Assembly: GCF_032051675.1 (NCBI RefSeq)
Contig: NZ_CP116968.1
Coordinates: 3,837,001-3,901,000, forward strand
DNA length: 64,000 bases
Reading direction: 5' to 3'
Source: Candidatus Nitrospira neomarina
GTDB taxonomy: Bacteria; Nitrospirota; Nitrospiria; Nitrospirales; UBA8639
Part shown: in pieces, positions 28,435 through 36,717 of the stretch
How the letters are laid out: every line of letters begins with the position of its first letter
Numbering within the stretch: position 1 is the first letter of the stretch
Made by a program: the position numbers and the translations under genes
Notes under the pieces: generated by a model
What the model was told of the DNA's origin: nothing
Databases searched by the model: none
The model's input: only the letters and a program-made list of their open reading frames with translations

Positions 28435-29640
28435 ATGGCCAATGAAACAAAAGAGGAAAATCATTCTATCACCCAGGCGGTCAGCCAGCGATACGCTAAA
28501 GCGGTGACCAACGGTGAACAGTTGTGTTGCCCGACCGGGTACAACCATGAAGATTTGGGACAATTTATCCCAGAGCCGGTCCTAAAGGTGTCCTATGGCT
28601 GCGGAACTCCGGTTGGCCTTTCAACTGTCCAACCTGGGGAAGTCGTCCTGGACATTGGTTCTGGAGGCGGGATCGATTGTTTTGAAGCGTCCCGGAAAGT
28701 CGGGCCCCGAGGGCGTGTCATTGGAATTGATATGACCGATGAAATGTTGGCCTTGGCGCGTACGCATGCACCAACAGTTGCCGGCAATCTGGGTTATCCG
28801 GAGCCGAATGTGGACTTTCGAAAGGGATTTGCCGACGCCATGCCTGTTGAAGACGATCAGGTGGATCTCATTATTTCGAATTGTGTCATAAATCTCGCTC
28901 CGGATAAGAAGAAGGTCTTCCAGGAAATGTTTCGCGTGCTCCGACCTGGTGGACGGTTCACCATTTCCGATATTGTTGCCGACCAACCAATTCCTAATTA
29001 CTTAATCTATGACAAGGCCAAATGGGGCGATTGTTTGTCTGGTGCCCTTACGATCAAAGACTATTGGGGCGGGCTTCGGGAAGCCGGGTTCAAAGGGCTT
29101 CATCAGGTTAATAGTATTCCATGGAGAGTGATTGACGGTATCCAGTTCTTTTCTGTGACTCTCACCGGGTATAAACTGGTCTCCACATCGACCACTCCGT
29201 CGTCGGTCTTTGCAACCCTCACCGGGCCATTCTCTCAAGTGCTGGATGAGCTGGGTACCACTTTTACTCGAGGCAATCCTCAGCAAATCGATGAACGAAC
29301 GGCCGAATTATTGGCCTTAGCTCCTTATCATGAACGGTTCATTGTTGACGAGAAACCGGTGGCTCTGGCGGTTCAAGATTCCCGAATGCTGGCCGTCTTT
29401 CCCGAAGAAGCGCCTTGTATTTGGGAAGGACAATTTGCCGTGTTGACAGGACCGTTTTTAGAGGTCTGTGACGATGACCACCACACCTTTCAATGCGGTG
29501 AGCCGGTAGAAATTTGTTCTAAAACGCACAAGGTCCTCCAGACCACTTCTTATCAACCCTATTTTGCGATTATCAATCGATCCAGAGAGGGCGTGGACTC
29601 CGAACCCGTCATTTGCGGTCCATCAACGGGGTGTTGTTAG
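28435..29640 (+). CDS. arsM: Arsenite S-adenosylmethionine methyltransferase
   Basis: The 401-residue product has the ArsM pattern: SYGCGTPVGL (Cys56), the SAM-binding loop VVLDIGSGGGIDCF, NCVINLAPDKKKVFQEMFRVL (Cys150) and GDCLSGALT (Cys200). The three cysteines are the arsenite-binding set of the family. ArsM methylates As(III) stepwise using SAM. About 150 residues follow the catalytic domain and end in GCC. The gene is 53 bases upstream of arsS and probably co-transcribed; together they encode the known route from arsenite to dimethylated arsenosugar. Confidence 0.9.
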   Translation: MANETKEENHSITQAVSQRYAKAVTNGEQLCCPTGYNHEDLGQFIPEPVLKVSYGCGTPVGLSTVQPGEVVLDIGSGGGIDCFEASRKVGPRGRVIGIDMTDEMLALARTHAPTVAGNLGYPEPNVDFRKGFADAMPVEDDQVDLIISNCVINLAPDKKKVFQEMFRVLRPGGRFTISDIVADQPIPNYLIYDKAKWGDCLSGALTIKDYWGGLREAGFKGLHQVNSIPWRVIDGIQFFSVTLTGYKLVSTSTTPSSVFATLTGPFSQVLDELGTTFTRGNPQQIDERTAELLALAPYHERFIVDEKPVALAVQDSRMLAVFPEEAPCIWEGQFAVLTGPFLEVCDDDHHTFQCGEPVEICSKTHKVLQTTSYQPYFAIINRSREGVDSEPVICGPSTGCC

Positions 29641-29693
29641 GAACCCCGAAAAATCACCCTGTCGGTGTGTGAGGAATTAAGGCCATCAAAACA

Positions 29694-30704
29694 ATGAAAA
29701 CTTCAGCTCTCCCCATGGTTGCCCCGGATCAATCTTCCGGGATAGTTCCGTCGTTCGAGAAAGCGTTGGCCCTCCATCATTCGCTTCCCCTCATGGCTCA
29801 ATCGATTTCCACACTTCAGGTCAATGTCGGGAAGGTTTGTAACCAAACCTGTCACCATTGCCATGTCGATGCCGGACCTCAACGGACGGAAAGCATGAGC
29901 AAAGCCACCATGGATCAGATCCTGGACGTTCTCGATCGCACTCCTCAGATTATGACGGTAGATATCACCGGTGGGGCGCCTGAGATGAACCCGCATTTTG
30001 AATATCTGGTTGAGCAATGTCGGGTACGAAATCGAAAGGTGATCGACCGCTGTAATTTGACGGTGTTCTATGTCAAGGGGAAATCGCATCTTCCTCAATT
30101 TCTTGCAGACCATCAGGTTGACATCGTCGCCTCCCTCCCCTGTTATGAAGCAAACAATGTCGATCAGCAAAGGGGAAAAGGCGTGTTTAATCGGAGCATT
30201 ACCGCGCTGCAGACTCTCAATGACTTGGGGTATGGTTTAGACGGAACCGGTCTCATGCTGGATCTGGTCTATAACCCGCTGGGCCCTGTCCTTCCACCGC
30301 CTCAAGTCGAACTAGAACAGGACTTTAAAGAAGAATTGGGGCAGCGATACGGCATTCAGTTTAACCGCCTATATACGATTACCAATATGCCGATCAGTCG
30401 TTTCTGGGATGAATTACGCGAGGTAGGACAACTTGAGCATTACTACACGCTCTTATTAAATAATTTCAATCCAATGGCTGTCGATGGGCTGATGTGTCGG
30501 TCTCTGCTGAGTGTGGGATGGGATGGGCGCCTCTATGACTGTGATTTCAATCAAATGTTGGATCTGCCGGTACAGCCGGAATCTCAAGCCTGGATAGACC
30601 GGTTCAATTCGACGGAACTGAAACACCGACGAATTGCGGTCGGACCCCATTGCCTGGGATGTACGGCAGGTTCCGGTTCATCGTGTGGTGGCGCCCTGAC
30701 CTAA
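29694..30704 (+). CDS. arsS: Arsenosugar biosynthesis radical SAM protein ArsS
   Basis: A radical SAM enzyme of 336 residues with the CxxxCxxC cluster site Cys49, Cys53 and Cys56 in KVCNQTCHHC. Two further Cys groups follow: CRSLLSVGWDGRLYDCDFNQM and the C-terminal CLGCTAGSGSSCGG. This matches ArsS (DUF3641 C-terminus), which transfers the 5'-deoxyadenosyl group of SAM to dimethylarsinous acid in arsenosugar formation. Its adjacency to arsM supports the call. The ATG lies beyond a weak ribosome binding site. Confidence 0.9.
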   Translation: MKTSALPMVAPDQSSGIVPSFEKALALHHSLPLMAQSISTLQVNVGKVCNQTCHHCHVDAGPQRTESMSKATMDQILDVLDRTPQIMTVDITGGAPEMNPHFEYLVEQCRVRNRKVIDRCNLTVFYVKGKSHLPQFLADHQVDIVASLPCYEANNVDQQRGKGVFNRSITALQTLNDLGYGLDGTGLMLDLVYNPLGPVLPPPQVELEQDFKEELGQRYGIQFNRLYTITNMPISRFWDELREVGQLEHYYTLLLNNFNPMAVDGLMCRSLLSVGWDGRLYDCDFNQMLDLPVQPESQAWIDRFNSTELKHRRIAVGPHCLGCTAGSGSSCGGALT

Positions 30705-30752
30705 CCCGCCTGCCTTCCATCATCAATCATCAGTTTCGAATCCGGTCTTTCT

Positions 30753-31001
30753 TCAGGTGACGTCCTCAGGCTTGAAATGCCTGGCGCAATCCTGGCTGCA
30801 GAAATAATAATTCTTTCCCTTTCGCTCCTGTACAATCGCGGTGCCCGCGGCTACATATACTTTACAGACGGGATCTTGAATCATCACATCTTTCCCTGGG
30901 GTGGCGGGGTCAAGTTTGGGCTGACTCCATTCACGGAAAGCTCGACGAACCATAAAGAACAAGATCACTAAAAGAATGAGAATGGTAATTATTTTATACA
31001 T
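30753..31001 (-). CDS. PP0621-family small membrane protein with YHS-like metal-binding end
   Basis: Start chosen at 31001 (MYKIITILILL) because a single transmembrane helix starts at once; the frame extends further upstream without a good start. The remaining 55 residues contain DPVCKVYVAAGTAIV and YYFCSQDCARHF, a YHS-like pattern found in PP0621-family proteins and heavy-metal proteins. Metal binding is inferred. It is convergent with arsS, 48 bases away. Confidence 0.75.
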   Translation of the reverse strand: MYKIITILILLVILFFMVRRAFREWSQPKLDPATPGKDVMIQDPVCKVYVAAGTAIVQERKGKNYYFCSQDCARHFKPEDVT

Positions 31002-31202
31002 GGTGTGTGATGAGCCTTTTGAGACTGATAGCAATTTGTACCATGTTTTCAGGTTTGATTCCACATATGCCGTAAGCGGCCCTTTCCCAAAATGATTGGC
31101 GATGCACATGGCTTTCTTCCATTGCTGTGCCCTTTCTCAACTTGTTAGGATTTTCTCTATGCTGCCGTTGATCGTTTTTCTGAACCTTGTGGGTCTCAGT
31201 CC

Positions 31203-31973
31203 ATGTTGATCCGGGTCATGCTCATGGTTCTCGCATTCGGGGGATGCACCATGAGCCAACCCTTTAGGGGAACAATCGTCGATCTGACCTATCCCTTTGA
31301 TGAGCATACGGTGTATTGGCCAACGAATGAGTCCTTTCACTGGAAGAAAACGAATTGGGGTCCCAGCAAGCAGGGGTATTGGTATGCCTCGGCGATCTTC
31401 TCAGCCTCAGAGCATGGTGGCACCCATCTGGATGCCCCTATTCATTTTGCAGAATCCGGATGGAGTGTGGATGAAATTCCCGTCGACCAGTTAACAGGTG
31501 AGGCGATCTTGCTGGATATTCGAGCACAGGTGGAGTCCAATCCGGATTATACTTTGCAGGTTGAGGATATTACCCAATGGGAAATCTCGTACGGTCCAAT
31601 CCCTCCCAAAGCCATTGTGTTACTCTTTACCGGGTTTGGACAGTATTGGCCGGACAAGGTCCGATATCTTGGTAGCTCCACTCCGGAGGATCCCACTACG
31701 CTCCATTTCCCCGGGTTTTCTGCCAAGGCCATAACATTTCTGCTTACGAAAAGAGATATTTTGGGAATTGGGATAGATACAGCCAGCATTGATGCCGGTC
31801 AGTCACAAGATTTTCCCGTTCATCAAATACTTGGCCGAGCGAATCGCTATGCATTGGAGAATGTGGCGCATCTCGAACTCTTACCACCCAGAGGAGCTCG
31901 AATGACGGCCCTCCCTATGAAGATTCAAGGAGGCACAGGAGGACCGGCTCGAATTATTGCAACCGTGCCATAG
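31203..31973 (+). CDS. Cyclase-family (kynurenine formamidase-like) lipoprotein
   Basis: The 256-residue product has a short signal peptide with lipobox LAFGGC. The cyclase-family metal motif HGGTHLDAPIHF follows at about residues 79-90, with other conserved segments DLTYPFDEHTVYWP and GIGIDTASIDAG. Family members are Zn/Mn hydrolases such as formamidases and isatin hydrolase. An exported, lipid-anchored form suggests a periplasmic substrate, which cannot be identified from sequence. No operon partner is evident other than the small ubiquitin-fold gene 78 bases downstream. Confidence 0.82.
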   Translation: MLIRVMLMVLAFGGCTMSQPFRGTIVDLTYPFDEHTVYWPTNESFHWKKTNWGPSKQGYWYASAIFSASEHGGTHLDAPIHFAESGWSVDEIPVDQLTGEAILLDIRAQVESNPDYTLQVEDITQWEISYGPIPPKAIVLLFTGFGQYWPDKVRYLGSSTPEDPTTLHFPGFSAKAITFLLTKRDILGIGIDTASIDAGQSQDFPVHQILGRANRYALENVAHLELLPPRGARMTALPMKIQGGTGGPARIIATVP

Positions 31974-32051
31974 GGGCTCATCAGATCCACCACTGAATGA
32001 AAGGCTCATGAAGATACTTGGAGAATTAGTGATGATGAACAAAAGGAAATT

Positions 32052-32327
32052 ATGGTTACGATTACGTTAATGGGTGATTTGCAAACTGTTGATGGGGAGC
32101 GATCCCTTGGATGCGAGATTGCTGACTCCGTCACCGTTAAGCAACTGATCAGGAAACAAGGCAAACCGCTTCGGGAAATTTTTCAGTTGTTAAAAGAAAA
32201 AAAAGTCATGGTGACCGTGAATAAACGAATTGCCAGTGAAGAAACTAAAGTCTACGATGGAGATGCCGTCTATATTGTCGCCCACGATGGAATGGGACAA
32301 AGCGGACTGACGCTCTCACATTATTAA
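32052..32327 (+). CDS. MoaD/ThiS-like ubiquitin-fold protein lacking terminal Gly-Gly
   Basis: A 91-residue beta-grasp protein with the ThiS/MoaD order of strands (MVTITLMGDLQTV, TVKQLIRKQGK, VMVTVNKRIASEETKVYDGDAVYIVAHDG). Sulfur-carrier members end in Gly-Gly for thiocarboxylation. This one continues after VAHDG into about a dozen residues ending LTLSHY, so it lacks the reactive tail. AAGGAAATT precedes the ATG. It may be a non-conjugating relative; no E1-like enzyme is encoded nearby. Confidence 0.75.
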   Translation: MVTITLMGDLQTVDGERSLGCEIADSVTVKQLIRKQGKPLREIFQLLKEKKVMVTVNKRIASEETKVYDGDAVYIVAHDGMGQSGLTLSHY

Positions 32328-32486
32328 TTCTAGATGACTATGCTGATGGGCCTGGGCCAACGAGGTTCTCGGTGGAGCATCCATGGGTTTCAGTCTTCCG
32401 GCAGAGACTTCCGTCCTGAAGCAGACTTCCTGTCAGCGTATTAAAAGGCTCAAAATCACCCATATCCGGGGAGCGATTATTCACGC

Positions 32487-32520
32487 AAAAAAAGGGAGCC
32501 GCCTTACTCGAACGGCTCCC
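32487..32520 (-). terminator. Intrinsic terminator of the hsp20 pair
   Basis: On the minus strand, GGGAGCCG and CGGCTCCC form a perfect eight-base-pair stem followed by seven T. It lies about 20 bases after the second hsp20 stop codon. A strong, standard Rho-independent terminator. Confidence 0.85.
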
Positions 32521-32540
32521 CCTCGAATGTTGAGATTTGA

Positions 32541-32948
32541 TTACCCTTCAGTGATTTGAATCTTGCGAGGTTTGGCAGGCCCCACCTTTGGCAACGTTAC
32601 TCGCAATACTCCATTATTCAGTTTGGCTTCGATATGTTCCTGATCAATCACTTCCGAAAGAGTAAATTGTCGGAAATATTTCCCGGTCTCGTACTCGCGT
32701 AAAACATGCTCCTCCTTCTCAGGAACAGAAACTGACGGCACACCGCTCAAAGAAAGCACATCGTTACGAAGATCAATTGAGACATTTTCGGATGGCACCC
32801 CGGGCATATCCGCCACAATGGTCAGGGCCTGATCGTCTTCAAAGATGTCAACATTGGGTGAAAACACCCGACCAGGGATTGTTTGTTCCGCATCCGATTT
32901 GACTTCCCGCTTATCCCGTACTTGTATGTCCTGCGTCTGTGTTGTCAT
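32541..32948 (-). CDS. Hsp20/alpha-crystallin small heat-shock protein
   Basis: Start at 32948 (MTTQTQDIQV) because AAAGGAGG lies eight bases upstream. The alpha-crystallin domain covers about residues 35-128 with FEDDQALTIVADMPGVPSEN near its start and the GVLRVTLPKVGPAKPRKI end motif. These chaperones hold unfolding proteins during stress. It is the second gene of a pair with another hsp20 60 bases upstream; both end at the shared terminator. Confidence 0.92.
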   Translation of the reverse strand: MTTQTQDIQVRDKREVKSDAEQTIPGRVFSPNVDIFEDDQALTIVADMPGVPSENVSIDLRNDVLSLSGVPSVSVPEKEEHVLREYETGKYFRQFTLSEVIDQEHIEAKLNNGVLRVTLPKVGPAKPRKIQITEG

Positions 32949-33008
32949 GTGTTCATCCTCCTTTGTACTGAATGAGGTTTTCCTCATCACTCGCCTCTGT
33001 TTCAATTC

Positions 33009-33470
33009 TTACCCTGAAATGGCGATTTTTTTCGGTTTAGCCTTTTCGGCTTTCGGCAAGACCACCATTAAAATACCGTGTTGATATTTTGCTTGCACTC
33101 GCTCACTGTCCACATCCGTGGGTAATGTTAACTGTCGTCGGATTTTTCCGGCCTCCCGTTCTCGACGATGATATCGCACATGAGATTGCTCATCCGGAAT
33201 CGCCCGCTCCCCTGTGACAGTAAGATTCCGGCCTGTGACCGACACCTCCAGTTGATCGAGCGTCATGCCTGGAACTTCTGAGCGAACATACACATTTTCG
33301 CTGTCCTGTGACACATTCATCAGCGGATAGACACCTGCTGGAGAATCCCACCCATTCACCCTGGATAGTCCATTGAACAAGTGACCAAGATCTCGTCGAA
33401 GCCGGTCCAGCTCTGAGACTCCGCCCGAAAAACCATCAAACGGCCAATTTTCCAATCTTCGAATGACCAT
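33009..33470 (-). CDS. Hsp20/alpha-crystallin small heat-shock protein
   Basis: A 153-residue protein with an N-terminal arm (LDRLRRDLGHLFNG) and alpha-crystallin domain from about residue 45 (PLMNVSQDSENVYVRSEVPG) to the GILMVVLPKAEKAKPKKI end. First gene of the two-gene hsp20 unit; GAGGAGG precedes the start after the usual spacing. The paralogue downstream is only moderately similar, suggesting hetero-oligomers or different clients. Confidence 0.93.
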   Translation of the reverse strand: MVIRRLENWPFDGFSGGVSELDRLRRDLGHLFNGLSRVNGWDSPAGVYPLMNVSQDSENVYVRSEVPGMTLDQLEVSVTGRNLTVTGERAIPDEQSHVRYHRREREAGKIRRQLTLPTDVDSERVQAKYQHGILMVVLPKAEKAKPKKIAISG

Positions 33471-34080
33471 AGCTTACCCTCCTCTTTGAACTTCTCGTAC
33501 TCCATTCTTCCAAATGCTTGCTAATTCCTCGTGATACCTTCGAAGGTCAAACATGCATCGATGTTACTTATAAAATAATTTCAAATTTCCGGGAGTCAAG
33601 TAGGACGATCATATTCGGGGGAAATGCGTAAAAGGAGTGAGAGATTGTTCGGTACCAACGATCGAGAAAGGGACGAGAATAAAAGCGGAGATAATGAGAA
33701 ACACAGGGAACTCATTCAGCGAAATTGACCTAAAGAAAGCCATGACCACATCCCTCTCGCTTCAGTCCGTCAGGCTTTTTTGATTATCCGGGAAGGACTT
33801 ACACGACCTTGTATGGGCGTGCCTGTTCGTTTGAAAAAGAAAAGACTTGTCCTGACCGGAGGGGGGAATTGTTCGCCGACATTGGGAGAATGTTTGGAAA
33901 ACATCTTTGCGTAAACCGTCTTTGTGTTGGTGCATGGGTATTCGGGCTATGACGACCATGATGGTGAACAATATGGCCGCTATTGACATTGCTCAATCCA
34001 AATCGTGAATGTATTACATTCTCAGCAGTGTTTCGCGGTCTGCGGTAGGGCTGCTCACCATTTCAAATAAGGAGGATACG
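33471..34080. other. Intergenic, divergent promoters
   Basis: A 610-base gap between the hsp20 unit (minus) and the TPR lipoprotein (plus). Two short minus-strand frames near 33762-33996 show no start signals or domains. No CIRCE or other heat-shock operator was recognised. Confidence 0.4.
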
Positions 34081-34530
34081 ATGAATCAGCGATCTTTCGG
34101 TCTCGGATTACTGTTCCTCATGATGTTGGTATGGAGTGGATGCGATTCCGGGGAATACGGAAAAGAAACGAAAACGGAACCCAAAGCGGAAAGTACGCCA
34201 ATGTCGCCGGCCGAAGCTCCGGGCATGGCGGAAACTCCACAGGTGGAAGGTGCCCTGATGGCAACTGCCGGAGTTGCCGGTGCAGCAGAAAATGAGGAAG
34301 GGGTCAATCATTTTCAACAGGGTCATTGGGATGTGGCCCAAGAACATTTTACGAAAGCCATAGCCGCGAATGCTGACCTTCCGGAAGCGCATTATAATCT
34401 TGCGCTCGCGTTGGATAAGTTGGGAAACCACGCCGACGCGACGAACCATTTCAAAAAAGCCTTGGAGCTGGCTCCTGCTGATCCGATGATTGCCGGATCT
34501 AAAATTCTTCAGGCCCATGTGGGCGGGTGA
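34081..34530 (+). CDS. TPR-repeat lipoprotein
   Basis: Start at 34081 with AAGGAGGAT upstream; an upstream in-frame start at 34009 is less likely. The signal peptide ends at lipobox LVWSGC. An acidic, Pro/Ala-rich linker is followed by two TPR units (about residues 70-137): NHFQQGHWDVAQEHFTKAI and EAHYNLALALDKLGNHADAT. A lipid-anchored TPR protein usually scaffolds envelope complexes. The partner is unknown. Confidence 0.8.
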   Translation: MNQRSFGLGLLFLMMLVWSGCDSGEYGKETKTEPKAESTPMSPAEAPGMAETPQVEGALMATAGVAGAAENEEGVNHFQQGHWDVAQEHFTKAIAANADLPEAHYNLALALDKLGNHADATNHFKKALELAPADPMIAGSKILQAHVGG

Positions 34531-35056
34531 AATGCCCACGTTGCTATTGGTCTGACAAGTCAGCAGGATTGTCATAGGTCTTTCACGGGCGTTCTTGGTG
34601 TTCCCGTAGTGAGGTCCAACGCTGCGCGGATTCCGGTAAGACCTTTTTCACCGGTGGAAGAAAGGTATGTCTTGAGTGCTGGCAGGATATTGAAAAAGTC
34701 CGCCAGCGACGTTCCCCTGCCTCGCCGGAGCGGCTTCGCGCAGGCAGGTCGTCCCTTGGCCATGCTCACGTATTTCTCTGCCAGCTCCGCCCGTCCACGT
34801 GGCTGTGGCCTTCCTTTCGAGAGGCCTCAGGGCGGGACTGGACGGGCCTTTTTGAGCATTGTGGTTTGTTCATGGAAGATCTAAGATTTTTCAGTACGAT
34901 AAGCCTCAGAAGAATTTTGAGTTTTTAAAAGGCCTGCTAGGAGCCTTTCTCAAAAATGAGGTTTCCCCGGGATTGATTTTCCCACGACCACACGAGTGAC
35001 GATAACCGGTTTTTTACTCCACACTCCCTGAAGCAAATTTGCCAGACACTCTCACC
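34531..35056. other. Intergenic containing a repeat element
   Basis: Besides the repeat at 34684-34860 the stretch holds a GTGGGC/GCCCAC hairpin directly at the end of the TPR gene, without a T tract. No further gene is supported. Confidence 0.5.
34684..34860. repeat. Dispersed MITE-like repeat, copy 1
   Basis: The left end reads AGGATATTGAAAAAGTCCG and the right end GGCCTTTTTGAGCATT, an imperfect terminal inverted repeat. The interior shares CGCCAGCG, CGTTCCC, GCGGCTTCGCG, GCAGGCAGGTCG and GGCCTTCC...GAGGCCTCAGG with the copy at 43421-43665. It has no coding capacity, so it behaves like a non-autonomous element or structured intergenic repeat. It is internally shorter than the second copy. 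Confidence 0.8.
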
Positions 35057-35719
35057 ATGGATGCGCTGTATTATCCCTTTCATTTGTGCCACGAACAGAC
35101 GCTTCATCAGATTTTGAAGGATTATTCCCCTGTCCACTTTCTGGATTTTATGGCCTTGCAATTCACCCCATTCATGGGGGCAACAGGGTTTCCAGACCGG
35201 ATGGGAGATTATTATCCGGAACTATTAGAGAGCGGGAGAATCATCCAAGGGCATGATGTCAGCGGGCCGCTGAGCCCGAGGATGGTTATGGCGGTCAATC
35301 AGGATCTCGCCGATCCTCTTTGGCGATCGATCGTTCATGCGGCCTTGAAGGATGATCGACGATTTCAGCGAGGATTAGTAGCGTTCTCTCAGGATAGCCA
35401 AGGTCGAAGTTCTGTCCCGACAGACGCAGCGCTATTGGCGGCTTTCCAACAGCCGGAAAGAGAGTTCGCGTTTTATACCGTCGAAACCCTTCAATCCATG
35501 AGCCGAAGGCGGTTGCCTGAACGGGAGAACCTGATATTTGAGTATGGATTTGGATTGATTAAAACATCTGCGGCTCTGGTCTATAGTATTCAGCTCTGCC
35601 AACACCTGGGCCTTGTTGCCGTCACCGATTCGCCTGCGCATCATCAGCTTCTGAGAAGGACATGTCTGCGGGACAATGTGGATTTAAGTTATGCCTGTGT
35701 GAAGCGGGAAGGGTACTAA
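35057..35719 (+). CDS. Hypothetical protein, unknown family
   Basis: About 220 residues, soluble, no signal peptide or membrane segment. The N-terminus reads DALYYPFHLCHEQTLHQILK, with the central landmark DFMALQFTPFMGATGFPDRMGDYYPELLE and a C-terminal SPAHHQLLRRTCLRD. The start is uncertain: the ATG at 35057 is chosen over a TTG at 35039. The composition and long frame are those of a real gene. I do not recognise the family. It stands between the repeat element and the DNA ligase gene, which converges on it. Confidence 0.65.
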   Translation: MDALYYPFHLCHEQTLHQILKDYSPVHFLDFMALQFTPFMGATGFPDRMGDYYPELLESGRIIQGHDVSGPLSPRMVMAVNQDLADPLWRSIVHAALKDDRRFQRGLVAFSQDSQGRSSVPTDAALLAAFQQPEREFAFYTVETLQSMSRRRLPERENLIFEYGFGLIKTSAALVYSIQLCQHLGLVAVTDSPAHHQLLRRTCLRDNVDLSYACVKREGY

Positions 35720-35742
35720 GGAAGAAAATAGAACAATTCCGG

Positions 35743-36717
35743 CTACCGGGGTTCCTCATCGCGGATTCGCAGAAAAACCGGAAAGCGAGGGATGCCGTTT
35801 TCAGTCAGTCCCTGGTGGCGAAACGAGACCCGGCTATGTAACGGTGGCGGGCGCCGCCGCTGCTCATGACTGAGCCCGCTTCCGATAAAGAAGATGATCC
35901 CGTTATCGGTGCGCACCTTGAGTGAACCAATCAGACCGGCAAACTGACCTTTGCCAGGTCTATACCCGATGACTGTGGCCTCGGCATCAGTGAATAATTT
36001 CAACTTCAGCAAATCCTGGCTACGGCCACTAGCGTACAACGCGGTGTCCCTGTGCAGCATCAACCCCTCACCGCCTTCATCGATCACCCTGTTCAACCAT
36101 TTCAACAAGTCTTCTTCGCTCTCGACCCGCTGTTGTTCAATGATCCCCAAATAGGGAGAGGCGCTTTCCGTCTTCAAGCCATTCATCGCGATCACCCGTT
36201 GGGCGAAAGTTCCGCCATGTGCCGGGAGATCAAAGGTCATGAAGCGCACATGCCTCCACCCATCATGGGGGTGTTGTGTCCGGACAATGGATGATACTTC
36301 TTCATATCGCCCTCGCCCCATCCATAACTCTCCATCCAAGGGCATTGCTGGAAACCCTGTGGTAAACCATTCTGGTGCCGCAAACACATGGCCTCCTCGC
36401 GAAATCAAATGCGTCCCATCCCAACGAGCGCGGACGCCGTCGAGTTTTTCGCTGACCCGGTAATGGGTGAGGTCAAGACCCTGCCGATAGATGTCCGCCA
36501 ACATCAGTTCGGGGATCGTGCCGGCTTGTGGGACAGAGAAAGGAACAAGAATGATGAGGAGAATGACCGCAACCAAGCAGTTTTGAAGCCTGCGGCCAGA
36601 CCCCGACAGGCCCAACCAATCGGGCGTCAAATTTGGTGGGGATAATCCAGGAAGGGATTGGTCTACATGATCTCCCCCTCGGGAAAGAGTGGTCTGGTCA
36701 TTCGGCAATGGTGGCAA
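35743..36717 (-). CDS. Exported ATP-dependent DNA ligase, minimal (LigE-like)
   Basis: The nucleotidyltransferase motif I KLDGVRAR gives the adenylated Lys91 (counting from the TTG at 36717). The other motifs follow: PLDGELWMGRG, EGLMLHR, and LLKLKLF. The OB-fold region is short, ending around residue 310. A hydrophobic helix (about 47-63) precedes the catalytic domain and resembles the signal peptide of periplasmic LigE ligases, which are tied to DNA uptake or extracellular DNA. The start is uncertain (36717 or a TTG further in), and the gene overlaps the aldo/keto reductase stop by 20 bases. Confidence 0.82.
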   Translation of the reverse strand: MPPLPNDQTTLSRGGDHVDQSLPGLSPPNLTPDWLGLSGSGRRLQNCLVAVILLIILVPFSVPQAGTIPELMLADIYRQGLDLTHYRVSEKLDGVRARWDGTHLISRGGHVFAAPEWFTTGFPAMPLDGELWMGRGRYEEVSSIVRTQHPHDGWRHVRFMTFDLPAHGGTFAQRVIAMNGLKTESASPYLGIIEQQRVESEEDLLKWLNRVIDEGGEGLMLHRDTALYASGRSQDLLKLKLFTDAEATVIGYRPGKGQFAGLIGSLKVRTDNGIIFFIGSGLSHEQRRRPPPLHSRVSFRHQGLTENGIPRFPVFLRIRDEEPR

